NCBI GenBank assembly: GCA_938008005.1
Contig: CALLLZ010000225.1
Coordinates: 1-13,249, forward strand
Reading direction: 5' to 3'
DNA: 13,249 bases
From: an uncultured Marinicella sp.
GTDB lineage: Bacteria; Pseudomonadota; Gammaproteobacteria; Xanthomonadales; Marinicellaceae
Positions 1-7,109 of the stretch are shown piece after piece. The translations under genes and the position numbers were made by a program. Within the stretch, counting starts at the first letter, position 1. The number at the start of each line of letters is the position of its first letter. Under the pieces are notes generated by a model. That model saw only the letters and a program-made list of their open reading frames with translations. It was not told the DNA's origin and made no database searches.

Positions 1-179
1 GAAGATTTTCCTGCATATTGAGTCTTATAATCTTTGCATGTGCCTTGTACAACTGCCGCTCCTGGAATTTCTGAATGAGAAACTAAGGAGTGAGCAATTC
101 CTTTAATATTGGACAAATCATCAGCCGCAAAACAGTTGAATGACATTGCTGTAATTATTACTAGAGTTATTTTTTTCAT
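1..179 (-). CDS. Secreted protein, N-terminal part (runs off left edge)
   Basis: Reading leftward from the ATG at 179-177 gives 59 codons with no stop before the window edge. The first 18 residues (MKKITLVIITAMSFNCFA) form a typical Sec signal peptide: two lysines, a hydrophobic core and an Ala-x-Ala-like end, with cleavage likely before ADD. The mature part starts with a helical stretch and an IPGAAVV segment around residues 38-44. That segment faintly recalls the N-terminal region of beta-lactamase-like serine hydrolases, but no catalytic motif is in view, so I do not assign a family. A mature cysteine lies at residue 48. There is no good Shine-Dalgarno sequence before the ATG; the start is chosen because the signal peptide begins there. 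Export is well supported; function is unknown. Confidence 0.7.
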   Translation of the reverse strand, partial: MKKITLVIITAMSFNCFAADDLSNIKGIAHSLVSHSEIPGAAVVQGTCKDYKTQYAGKS

Positions 180-187
180 TGATGAAT

Positions 188-232
188 GTTTGTTACAAAA
201 ATACTAAACGCGTATATATTCGGTTTGTTACA
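188..232. repeat. Pair of 10-bp direct repeats upstream of the left-edge gene
   Basis: GTTTGTTACA occurs at 188-197 and again, identically, at 223-232, a centre-to-centre distance of 35 bp. The copies lie 9 and 44 bp upstream of the minus-strand start codon at 179 and flank an A+T-rich stretch that could hold its promoter. A pair of regulator half-sites is a possible reading, but it is inference: the repeats are short, the DNA is A+T-rich, and no palindrome is evident within the repeat unit. Confidence 0.35.
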
Positions 233-332
233 TTTTGATTTGATAAGTTTGAATTAATTTAACACTTTTGTGATTTGAACCTTAACAGCTAGAGGTTCCT
301 AGATATCATCATAAGAATTAAGGTTAAATAAA

Positions 333-527
333 TCAGTTGTTATTTGCAATACGGTAAGTTTTGGAAGTGATTCCAACTTCTCTTGTAAAAGCTGTAAATA
401 ACAGGGAAATTGTTAATAAATATTTGTTGGATTTATTATCGGTTCCTGTGCGCCCTGCAAATGCTGCTTCAGCAATTGCGATGCCTATAATTGCAGAGGA
501 AAGGGCGATAATTGAATTATCAAGCAT
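333..527 (-). CDS. Doubtful small ORF, possible 64-residue exported peptide
   Basis: This is a 64-codon ORF from an ATG at 527. Its first 24 residues resemble a signal peptide (hydrophobic stretch IIALSSAIIGIAIAEAAFA), followed by a polar part and a second hydrophobic segment around residues 39-46 (LLTISLLFTAF). A weak GTGAG lies 7 bases before the ATG. There is no recognised family, no operon partner and a competing ORF on the other strand. It could be a real small membrane or exported peptide, a gene remnant, or chance coding in A+T-rich DNA. It is reported because the signal-like N-terminus is better than usual for a chance ORF. Confidence 0.25.
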   Translation of the reverse strand: MLDNSIIALSSAIIGIAIAEAAFAGRTGTDNKSNKYLLTISLLFTAFTREVGITSKTYRIANNN

Positions 528-618
528 TTTTTTCTCACAAAAATCTAACCAGGTATACAGAATTCATTTTCTGTGTAGAAAATAGTCTTTGCCTACCCAA
601 ACGGACGACATGGTTTTA

Positions 619-652
619 GGTTATTGGCATAATTTAAGCTTGTTCAATAACC
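619..652. repeat. 8-bp inverted repeat just before the 666 start codon
   Basis: GGTTATTG at 619-626 and its exact complement CAATAACC at 645-652 are separated by 18 bases, and the right arm ends 13 bases before the ATG at 666. The spacing suits either a dimeric repressor site or a loose hairpin in the 5' leader of the three-gene unit. No bound protein can be named. Confidence 0.35.
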
Positions 653-665
653 GTAGGCTAACTTA

Positions 666-1310
666 ATGTGTGCGAACTGTTCTATATCTATTTTGTTTAT
701 TTTATTCAGTTTTGTTGGAAAATTAACAGCAAACAATCTAGTTAATAATGAGTTACAACACCCAGGGTTTGATTATGATTTACATTTAACTGATGGACGT
801 GCAAATGTGCATTTAAAGGTGTTTTCTAATCAAGATGCAGAAGAAATATATAATGTTCATTCATATGACGATAAAGGATATCTCAATGAAATTCAGGAGC
901 TGATCATGAGCGAAGATGGCGGTCTTTTCCAAAATATTTGGTGCGATCAATTCAAGCATGAAATTTCAGGAAAGTCTCCTTTCGAAGTAAATGCTCGTGG
1001 TAATAAAGTATACGTATACACCCCTGCACAAGACCCTAAAGATAAGATTCTCAATAATCTTAATATAACTATTGAGGTTTCTGCCGATAATAATCAAGTT
1101 CTTTCATATCAGATGACTAACAATAAAGTTTTTAGTCCTGCATTTGCAACGAAAATTCATACATATAAGCACAGTGCAGAATGTTTTCCATTGTTACACA
1201 ATCGCACTGCATTGAAAGAATTTTCTATTGAGGTAAAGGGCAAAGCATTTTTTAAGTCCTTTCAAGAATCAACGAAGCGAGTTTATTCGAATTTCAGGCC
1301 ATCTAAGTAA
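666..1310 (+). CDS. Secreted protein of unknown function
   Basis: The 214-residue product starts with a hydrophobic segment (about residues 6-20) ending LTANN, consistent with a Sec signal peptide cleaved near residue 22. The mature part is polar and rich in alternating hydrophobic positions, suggesting beta structure (for example KVYVYTP at 114-120 and NITIEV at 133-138). It has two cysteines, at about 93 and 173, which could form one disulfide in the periplasm. I recognise no domain or catalytic motif. The gene is the first of a unit with two membrane-protein genes 20 and 10 bases apart, so it probably acts with them at or outside the inner membrane. The ribosome binding site is weak (AGG about 9 bases before the ATG). 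Whether it is periplasmic or surface-exposed cannot be told. Confidence 0.75.
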   Translation: MCANCSISILFILFSFVGKLTANNLVNNELQHPGFDYDLHLTDGRANVHLKVFSNQDAEEIYNVHSYDDKGYLNEIQELIMSEDGGLFQNIWCDQFKHEISGKSPFEVNARGNKVYVYTPAQDPKDKILNNLNITIEVSADNNQVLSYQMTNNKVFSPAFATKIHTYKHSAECFPLLHNRTALKEFSIEVKGKAFFKSFQESTKRVYSNFRPSK

Positions 1311-1330
1311 CTTTTGAGGATTATATAGTT

Positions 1331-2023
1331 ATGAATCTATTCATTCAAAATACACTTTTATTCTGTCACATTGGCTTAGGAATTATTTCGGTATTCTCGG
1401 GGTTTGTCGCACTATTTTCAAAGAAAGGATTTTCAAGGCACGTTAAATTTGGGCTGATATTTGTTTGGACCATGGTTTCTTCCTCAATCATCGGCTCGAT
1501 ACTCGGGTTAATCAACTACACAGAGTTTTTTATTACATTTTCTGCGGGAATTCTTTCTTGTACGTTAATCGCAAGTAGCTTGTTAACATTAAAGCAAAAT
1601 AAATTAAAAACTTCAAATTTCGGATTAAGCATTGCTGCTGTTAACTTCCTTAATTTTATTTCATTGGTGGTTATTGCTTCTTTTGCTCTTAACAACAATG
1701 AGGGTATGATTCTTGGCTTTCCTGCCGAAGATTACTTTTTTCTGGGCGGCATGGCTTTGATTTGTTTGATTGGTGACGTTAGATATTTCTTGAAGAAAGA
1801 AATTCAATATCATCGCAAAATTGCCAGGCATTTATGGAGAATGTGTCTGGGTTATTTCATTGCTGCAGGGTCGGCATTTACAGGGCCAGGAAAAGCAGTA
1901 TTTCCAAAAAATATTCAAGAAAGCGGCTTATTGTTTCTGCCTGAAATTGTAATTTTTGTGTCGATGATTTTTTGGTTGGTTCGAACTTTATATTTCACAA
2001 AAACTAAGATTAGATCATATTGA
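1331..2023 (+). CDS. Multi-pass membrane protein, copy 1 of a tandem pair
   Basis: The 230-residue protein is mostly hydrophobic, with about six or seven membrane segments (near 8-29, 40-61, 65-85, 98-120, 135-150, 172-185 and 203-222). It shares a pattern with the next gene: a His in the first helix (H13), KxG followed by a His (H37) before helix 2, an acidic residue in a GDVRYF-like segment (D149), and a conserved RHLWRM motif with H167. The layout recalls DUF2306-like predicted membrane proteins, though I cannot confirm membership. The function is unknown; conserved membrane-edge histidines make haem or metal binding conceivable, which is inference. A GAGG lies 11 bases before the ATG, and the start is 20 bases after the preceding stop, so the two are probably cotranscribed. 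Confidence 0.8.
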   Translation: MNLFIQNTLLFCHIGLGIISVFSGFVALFSKKGFSRHVKFGLIFVWTMVSSSIIGSILGLINYTEFFITFSAGILSCTLIASSLLTLKQNKLKTSNFGLSIAAVNFLNFISLVVIASFALNNNEGMILGFPAEDYFFLGGMALICLIGDVRYFLKKEIQYHRKIARHLWRMCLGYFIAAGSAFTGPGKAVFPKNIQESGLLFLPEIVIFVSMIFWLVRTLYFTKTKIRSY

Positions 2024-2033
2024 GGGTAGCCTA

Positions 2034-2711
2034 ATGTTTGAATTACATATCATAGGGTTGATGCATTTTTTTTCGGGAAGCATTACACTGCTTTTGGGTT
2101 TAGCTGCGTTTATCTCCACTAAAGGTTCACGTTTTCACCAACTGAGCGGTCGATCATTTATATTTTTTATGGGTTTTTTGGTAATCAGTGGGCTTTGGAT
2201 GAGTGTTGCAAGAGAAATCCTGTTTACGGTATATTTGTCGACATTGACTGCATATAGTTTTTTAACAGGATGGGCTGCTGCATCATATAATGTGTTCGGA
2301 AAGATTATTACAAAAAGCTCACCTTTAATTTCTTTGATAATAATGGTGAGCGCTTTTGTGGGAGGGCTCAAAGCAGCAGCTACAGAAAGTGGAGTGTTAA
2401 ATGATTTACCACCTGGTGCCTTTTATACAATTGCAGGTATTTCTGCACTCGCTTTTTTATTAGATTTAAAGTATGTTTTTTTGAATGCACCCTTAGCATC
2501 TGCAAGGCTTACCAGGCATGTTTGGCGAATGGGTTTCTCAATGTTTCTTTCAACCGCAATTTTCTTTTTCGGTAACAATTACATACTGCCTGACTTTCTC
2601 AGAACACCATTTTATCTGTCGATTCCGGTTTTATTTGTTGTTCTTATTACAGTGGCTTATTGTCTTTTAATAAATTTCTATCCGAAGTGGATATCAAGAA
2701 AACGTCTTTAA
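2034..2711 (+). CDS. Multi-pass membrane protein, copy 2 of a tandem pair
   Basis: The 225-residue protein is a diverged paralogue of the preceding product. It shares the same length, the same order of membrane segments and the key positions H11, KG followed by H35, D144 in LDLKY, and RHVWRM with H162, followed by a hydrophobic stretch and a proline (ILPDF compared with AVFPK). Overall identity looks low, so the duplication appears old, or the two were recruited as partners of a heterodimer. A good ribosome binding site (GAGGG, 7 bases before ATG) overlaps the TGA stop of copy 1, with 10 bases between the genes, which supports cotranslation in one operon. The function is not known. No clear terminator follows within the next 270 bases. 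Confidence 0.8.
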   Translation: MFELHIIGLMHFFSGSITLLLGLAAFISTKGSRFHQLSGRSFIFFMGFLVISGLWMSVAREILFTVYLSTLTAYSFLTGWAAASYNVFGKIITKSSPLISLIIMVSAFVGGLKAAATESGVLNDLPPGAFYTIAGISALAFLLDLKYVFLNAPLASARLTRHVWRMGFSMFLSTAIFFFGNNYILPDFLRTPFYLSIPVLFVVLITVAYCLLINFYPKWISRKRL

Positions 2712-2983
2712 CGTAAAACTAATGAAATATTACCTTTCAATGCAAAGGGTTTGAACTGCACTTTGTTATGAATAAATCATGATTGAGTTGTGATCAACGT
2801 CAGTGAATGTTTAGGTGGGAAACTCTGTAGTTGTCATTTGGCTTTTCATTGTTTAGAAGTTTAAATGCACACTCGTTGAAGGTTTCTTGAGCAGGTTGTC
2901 TTTAAAGTGCTTGGGGTTTAACCCATAGGTATAGGGGTTCTGGTATGAGCTGTGCAAAAATCTACAATGGAGTGCTTGAGTGA

Positions 2984-4258
2984 TTAAAAGCGATTAGGAG
3001 AAAATGGTTTTGGGTCAATAGCATGAGGTTCTCCCGAGATTAATGATGCCACCAATTTACCCGTACTTGGTGCCAATGTCATGCCCAGCATATTGTGCCC
3101 CGTAGCAAGTAAGGCGTTATCATATTTAGGTACATGTCCAATAATGGGTAAGCTATCCCATGTCATGGGTCGCCATCCATACCAAGGTTTCTCGTTAACA
3201 ATATCAAGTGATGATTTTAAATAAGGCTTTGCCGATTGGTAAAGTTGCTTAATACGCGATGATGGAATTTTTGTGTCGAACCCAGAAAATTCCATCATCG
3301 AACCCAATCGAAAACTATTATTAAAGGGGGTCACACCAACACGATGTTCGGGAAAAAGCATTGGAATTTCTGGACATACAGCAGGTCGATCAATAGTGAC
3401 TGAGTAACCCTTACACGGTTCAACTGGAATATGACAGCTAAGCTCTGTGGCTAAATGACTGCTCCATGCCCCGGTGGCGAAGACAAAATGGCTTGCTTTT
3501 ATTTCACCCTTTGAGGTATCAATGCTCAATATTTTATTGTTTCTTTTATTCATTTTAATTAGTTGGCACTGTTCAATCAATTTAACGCCTTTATTCGCTA
3601 AGTTTTTAGACCAGTTTATAATGAATTCCAAAGGTTCTAGTGAGGCGTCATTTTCATATAAATATCCACCAGCCAAACCAGGTTTTAATGCGGGGTCAAA
3701 ATCTGTTAAATGAGCACCAGCAATGAACCGTGCTTTTAAGTCAAAATGATCACTCAATATGTGATCAGTTGTTAAGAACTCTTCTACCCCTTGCTGTGTT
3801 TTCATTACATAGAATAAACCGTTTTTTTTCCACTGTGCTTCCAGTTTTGTTCCTGTTAACAAGGATTCAAACTCTTGTTTTGAGTCATCCGCCATGCTTT
3901 TTAAATGATAGGCGCCTTCGATCATTTGTTGGTGATTGCAACGTTTGGCAAACTGATAAAACCAGCGAAACATGGCCATTCTGAACTGAGGTTTTACTTT
4001 GAATGCAGCCAAGGGGTTCAATAATGATTTAATGCCAACTTTCACCATGCCTGGTTCGGCCAGTGGCAATACATGACTGGGGCAGATGTACCCACAATTG
4101 GCATATGAGCTACCTCCGCCAATGGCGCCTTGGTCGATTACAGTAACATCAAAGCCTTTTTTATTCAGGTAATGGGCTGAAGCAATACCAATGATGCCTC
4201 CGCCTATTACAATGACTTTATCTGCATTATTTTCTTGAGCTGCATCTGATTTCATCAT
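2984..4258 (-). CDS. FAD-dependent D-hydroxyproline dehydrogenase (DadA-like)
   Basis: The protein belongs to the DAO/DadA family of FAD amino-acid oxidoreductases. It carries the N-terminal dinucleotide motif GGGIIG at about residues 19-24 with an acidic residue at 42, an ATGAW segment in the middle, and the C-terminal GWRPM...LPIIG and GHNMLGMTLAPSTG motifs that close the FAD site. In this cluster it should oxidise cis-4-hydroxy-D-proline to pyrroline-4-hydroxy-2-carboxylate, passing electrons to the membrane chain. The open frame extends upstream to 4381, but that overlaps the epimerase gene by 113 bases. I start at the ATGATG at 4258-4253, 10 bases after the epimerase stop, giving 424 residues, a normal family length. 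No strong ribosome binding site is seen, so coupling to upstream translation is likely. An alternative start at 4291 cannot be excluded. General D-amino-acid dehydrogenase activity is the main alternative. Confidence 0.87.
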   Translation of the reverse strand: MMKSDAAQENNADKVIVIGGGIIGIASAHYLNKKGFDVTVIDQGAIGGGSSYANCGYICPSHVLPLAEPGMVKVGIKSLLNPLAAFKVKPQFRMAMFRWFYQFAKRCNHQQMIEGAYHLKSMADDSKQEFESLLTGTKLEAQWKKNGLFYVMKTQQGVEEFLTTDHILSDHFDLKARFIAGAHLTDFDPALKPGLAGGYLYENDASLEPLEFIINWSKNLANKGVKLIEQCQLIKMNKRNNKILSIDTSKGEIKASHFVFATGAWSSHLATELSCHIPVEPCKGYSVTIDRPAVCPEIPMLFPEHRVGVTPFNNSFRLGSMMEFSGFDTKIPSSRIKQLYQSAKPYLKSSLDIVNEKPWYGWRPMTWDSLPIIGHVPKYDNALLATGHNMLGMTLAPSTGKLVASLISGEPHAIDPKPFSPNRF

Positions 4259-4268
4259 GATTTTTTTA

Positions 4269-5210
4269 TTACAATCTATGGTGTTGAATGCCATATTTAA
4301 ATGGATCTTCATTGTCAAACAACAAGGTGGATTCAGCAGAAACAAATGCCCGTCCTGTGATACTTGGAATAATCTGACCATCGTTACCTATATGATAGCT
4401 AGCGCTGAAGGTGCTGCCAATAATACTTTCCTGTATCCACTGTTCACCTGGTTGCAGTTGGCCCTTTGCAGCCAAGCAGGCAATTTTTGCACTGGTTCCA
4501 GTGCCACATGGAGAGCGGTCATAGGCATCGCCAGGGCACAACACAAAATTTTTACTGTTGGCATCAGGGTTTCTTGGACCAGAGAAGAATTCAATGTGAT
4601 CAATTTCAGCGCCGTCAACGCCAGTGATGTTATTTGCATTCAATGCTAATTTGACTCGTTTGGCTGCTTCAGTCAAGTACTCAACGTTTTCCAATATCAA
4701 TGGGGCTGGGGCGTTATTAGATAAAAAGAACCAATTGCCACCCCAGGCCACATCTCCAGATATGATTCCCAGGTCGCCAACATCTAAACAGACATTTTCA
4801 AGATGTAAAAAACTTGGCACGTTTTCAATGGTTGCTGAATTAGGTTCGTTGAAGACAATAGAGACCACTCCTACTGGGGTTTCTATGTAAATTTCCTTAT
4901 TATGAACCAAGCCAAGATGTTGCAAAGTTTTGGCGACACCTAAGGCGCCATGGCCACACATACCTAAGTAAGTGTTGTTGTTAAAAAAAATAACACCTGT
5001 GATACATCGTTTATCAACTGGAGGGCACAGCAACGCGCCTACCAAGACATCAGAGCCACGAGGTTCTAGGATAACCGCTTGTCTAAACGAATCGAATTCT
5101 CGTTGTAACCGTTTAAGTCGATACGATAACGGGCCCTCACCTAAGTCTGGGCCTCCGGTAACAACGACTCGAGTTGGCTCACCTTCAGTATGGGTGTCTA
5201 TAACTTTCAT
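4269..5210 (-). CDS. lhpA: 4-hydroxyproline 2-epimerase
   Basis: The 313-residue protein is of the proline racemase family. Both catalytic cysteines are present, C85 in MCGHG (84-88) and C235 in SPCGTGTS, which separates it from the trans-3-hydroxy-L-proline dehydratases, where one of them is replaced. The DTHTEGEPTR opening is typical of the 4-hydroxyproline branch. The reaction interconverts trans-4-hydroxy-L-proline and cis-4-hydroxy-D-proline by a two-base mechanism without a cofactor. Its ATG at 5210 overlaps the TGA of the upstream deaminase (ATGA), so the two are translationally coupled. It is followed 10 bases later by the dehydrogenase that uses its product. Proline racemase is the alternative activity, but a hydroxyproline role is favoured because a semialdehyde-forming deaminase and a semialdehyde dehydrogenase lie next to it. 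Confidence 0.93.
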   Translation of the reverse strand: MKVIDTHTEGEPTRVVVTGGPDLGEGPLSYRLKRLQREFDSFRQAVILEPRGSDVLVGALLCPPVDKRCITGVIFFNNNTYLGMCGHGALGVAKTLQHLGLVHNKEIYIETPVGVVSIVFNEPNSATIENVPSFLHLENVCLDVGDLGIISGDVAWGGNWFFLSNNAPAPLILENVEYLTEAAKRVKLALNANNITGVDGAEIDHIEFFSGPRNPDANSKNFVLCPGDAYDRSPCGTGTSAKIACLAAKGQLQPGEQWIQESIIGSTFSASYHIGNDGQIIPSITGRAFVSAESTLLFDNEDPFKYGIQHHRL

Positions 5211-6205
5211 TCAACTGATTGTAACTTCATAGAATCTTCTAAAGTAGCTTGGTTATTTTTATAGTTTCTACCAGGCCATAAATTCCACCATCTTTTAAAT
5301 CTTTGCCACTCTTCGGTGATGAATGCTTGTTGCGATATCGATAAACAATCTTCGCTGTTTAAGTGGTGTTGATATTCTGTATGACCTGCTAATACCATCA
5401 AATGCTTATAATACAGAACCAAGTCAGGACCTTCGTCAAAACGTGACAACACACTTAATGCCGTATCCATTTCATTGGCAAGTTGCATCGCTTTAGAATC
5501 ACCTGTTGCAGCCCATTCGCACAGTTGAGCAAAATGTAGAATTTCTTGAGGTAATGCGTTGCCAACCCCTGTTATGGCACCAACTGCGCCACAACGAACA
5601 AAACCATGAACTACTTGCGTATCAACACCAATCATCAAAGCTAAATTAGGGTTCCCAGAGGTGATATTTTCCGCTGCATAGCTCAGTGCATCTTGACCGC
5701 CAAATTCTTTGAATCCAACCAAATTTTTGTGTTTACTCCTTAAGTCAAAAAATAAATCAGCTTTAGTTTCATAACCATAATATGGGCTGTTATAAATCAC
5801 AGCAGGTAAGTCAGGAGCTGCATTTAATACGGCAGAAAAATGGTTGCTTTGTGCTGCAACAGAAGTAGAACGAGAAAGCAGGCGAGGGATAATCATCAAT
5901 CCTTCAGCTCCGACTTGGGCGGCATGACTCGCCAATTCTACAGCTGTGCTGGTGTTTTGTGCGCCAGTACCAACGATGGTAGGAATGCCAGCATCAACCA
6001 ATGCTTCTATCCCTTGCTTTCTTTGTTTAATAGAAAGAAGAGGCCAGTCCCCCATAGAGCCACAGTAAACCACTGCCCTCATTCCTGCTCTTATCAAGGA
6101 TTCCCCCATTTCTGCCAATGCAGCAAAATTAGTTTGACCGTTCTCATCACAAGGTGTCATTAGTGCGGGTATACACCCGGTAAAAATTGGATTGGAATTA
6201 GACAT
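5207..6205 (-). CDS. lhpC: Pyrroline-4-hydroxy-2-carboxylate deaminase (DapA family)
   Basis: This is a class I aldolase-fold protein of the DapA/N-acetylneuraminate lyase family. The Schiff-base lysine is K166 in GFKEFGG and the partner tyrosine Y138 is in VIYNSPYYG. The usual GTTGE loop is replaced by GSMGDWP (49-55), a variant I associate with hydroxyproline-cluster members. The expected reaction is deaminating ring opening of pyrroline-4-hydroxy-2-carboxylate to alpha-ketoglutarate semialdehyde and ammonia in the cytoplasm. At 332 residues it is about 20-30 longer than usual; the extra length is a C-terminal tail after a tryptophan-rich segment (RWWNLWPG). It is the first gene of the minus-strand operon. 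The start at 6205 has GTGAG 5 bases upstream. Its stop overlaps the epimerase start. A dihydrodipicolinate synthase role is unlikely given the neighbours. Confidence 0.9.
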   Translation of the reverse strand: MSNSNPIFTGCIPALMTPCDENGQTNFAALAEMGESLIRAGMRAVVYCGSMGDWPLLSIKQRKQGIEALVDAGIPTIVGTGAQNTSTAVELASHAAQVGAEGLMIIPRLLSRSTSVAAQSNHFSAVLNAAPDLPAVIYNSPYYGYETKADLFFDLRSKHKNLVGFKEFGGQDALSYAAENITSGNPNLALMIGVDTQVVHGFVRCGAVGAITGVGNALPQEILHFAQLCEWAATGDSKAMQLANEMDTALSVLSRFDEGPDLVLYYKHLMVLAGHTEYQHHLNSEDCLSISQQAFITEEWQRFKRWWNLWPGRNYKNNQATLEDSMKLQSVE

Positions 6206-6344
6206 ATTATCTCACTTGGTTTTTGGGCAATTTATATTTTTAAAAAAATTATGTTTATTAGTTATAAAGCCGTTATATAATACGTATTAACCTATAATCG
6301 ATCTGTGTTTATTTAAGAGCAAAAACTTTAATTTTGGCAAATAA
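6206..6344. promoter_or_regulatory. Divergent regulatory region of the hydroxyproline locus
   Basis: These 139 bases lie between the divergent deaminase and PAS-AraC genes and must contain both promoters. A TATAAT at 6293-6298 fits the -10 of the rightward promoter; no good -35 is seen at the right distance, as is common for activator-dependent promoters. Just upstream, GTTATA occurs at 6261-6266 and 6272-6277, exactly 11 bp (one helical turn) apart, followed by the 12-bp palindrome TAATACGTATTA at 6278-6289. Direct repeats one turn apart suit the two recognition helices of an AraC-type regulator, so this is a candidate operator for the adjacent gene product. The binding assignment is inference. 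A leftward -10 could not be fixed with confidence. Confidence 0.5.
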
Positions 6345-7100
6345 ATGAAAATTTCTTCGCTCACAAAGATATTCTCTGGCCCTGTACAGCAAGTTGCATT
6401 GACAGAACAGCTTTTTGATCACCTGCCTGACATTGTATTTTTCGTAAAAGATTTGTTTGGACGGTATATAGTAGTTAATCAAACTTTGGCGAATAGATGT
6501 GGAGCTAAAAACAAGGCAGAAATCATTGGGCACACATCAGTTGAAGTTTTAGGTGAAGATTTAGGGTTGCGTTATACAGAACAAGATCAGAAGGTCATAA
6601 AAACAGAACAACCACTGGTTCAATTTCTTGAAATTCACAATTACCAATATCAAGAGCTGGGATGGTGCTTAACCACAAAATTACCCGTTACAGATGATGC
6701 AAATAGTTGCACTGGTTTGATCGGCATATCGCAAGACCTTAAGTTACCAGAAACCTCTAAAGACATGTTTGGAAAAGTGCATACGGCCATTAATTATATG
6801 GAAGATAATCTAGAAGCAGCTCCAAGCATAAGAAAAATGGCAGAAATAGCAGAAATGTCTCTTTATCAATTGGATAGGCGCATGAAAATGATTTTTGGAT
6901 TATCTGCTGGGAAATGGTTATTGAAAACCAGGATTTCTCATGCAGGGAATCAATTACTGGAGACCGATCTTTCAGTTCTCGAAATCGCTTTTACAGCTGG
7001 CTATTCAGATCAAAGCGCTTTTACAAAACAGTTTAAAAAAATAACCGGCTTCAGCCCTTTAAAATTTAAAAAAATCAATCAAAAATCAAAAATCAAATAG
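6345..7100 (+). CDS. PAS domain/AraC-family transcriptional regulator
   Basis: The 251-residue protein has a PAS fold at about 25-132, opening with LPDIVFFVKDLFGRYIVVN and ending with TGLIGISQD. A C-terminal AraC DNA-binding domain at about 145-245 has two helix-turn-helix units: the first around SIRKMAEIAEMSLYQLDRRM, the second in the family signature around IAFTAGYSDQSAFTKQFKK. No membrane segment is seen, so it is a cytoplasmic sensor. Divergent to the catabolic operon and 9 bases ahead of the semialdehyde dehydrogenase, it is the likely local activator of hydroxyproline use. AraC-type LhpR regulators control such clusters in pseudomonads. What the PAS domain binds cannot be read from the sequence. 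Only a weak ribosome binding site precedes the ATG. Confidence 0.9.
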   Translation: MKISSLTKIFSGPVQQVALTEQLFDHLPDIVFFVKDLFGRYIVVNQTLANRCGAKNKAEIIGHTSVEVLGEDLGLRYTEQDQKVIKTEQPLVQFLEIHNYQYQELGWCLTTKLPVTDDANSCTGLIGISQDLKLPETSKDMFGKVHTAINYMEDNLEAAPSIRKMAEIAEMSLYQLDRRMKMIFGLSAGKWLLKTRISHAGNQLLETDLSVLEIAFTAGYSDQSAFTKQFKKITGFSPLKFKKINQKSKIK

Positions 7101-7109
7101 GAACTCTTA

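Larger units (their letters stand above)
180..665. other. Largely non-coding stretch between two secreted-protein genes
   Basis: This 486-bp stretch separates divergently transcribed genes and should hold promoters for both. Apart from the direct repeats at 188-232, a doubtful small ORF at 333-527 (minus) and an inverted repeat at 619-652, I see no supported gene, RNA or terminator. A 74-codon plus-strand ORF at 361-585 overlaps the small minus ORF and has no ribosome binding site or recognisable protein features. Confidence 0.5.

Noticed and set aside
361..585. 74-codon plus-strand ORF
   Set aside because: It overlaps the minus-strand small ORF, has no ribosome binding site, no signal or domain features, and an unstructured, low-plausibility protein sequence.
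2712..2983. Short palindrome GGGTT-T-AACCC at 2914-2924 in the gap between convergent genes, considered as a terminator
   Set aside because: The 5-bp stem has a one-base centre, which cannot form a hairpin loop, and no T run follows on either side.
4259..4381. N-terminal extension of the FAD dehydrogenase to an ATG at 4381
   Set aside because: It would overlap the epimerase gene by 113 bases, and the added residues do not look like a signal peptide or any known part of the family; the FAD motif follows directly from the 4258 start.
4257..4649. 130-codon plus-strand ORF opposite the epimerase gene
   Set aside because: It is antisense to a well-conserved enzyme with catalytic residues in place, and its protein has no family features.
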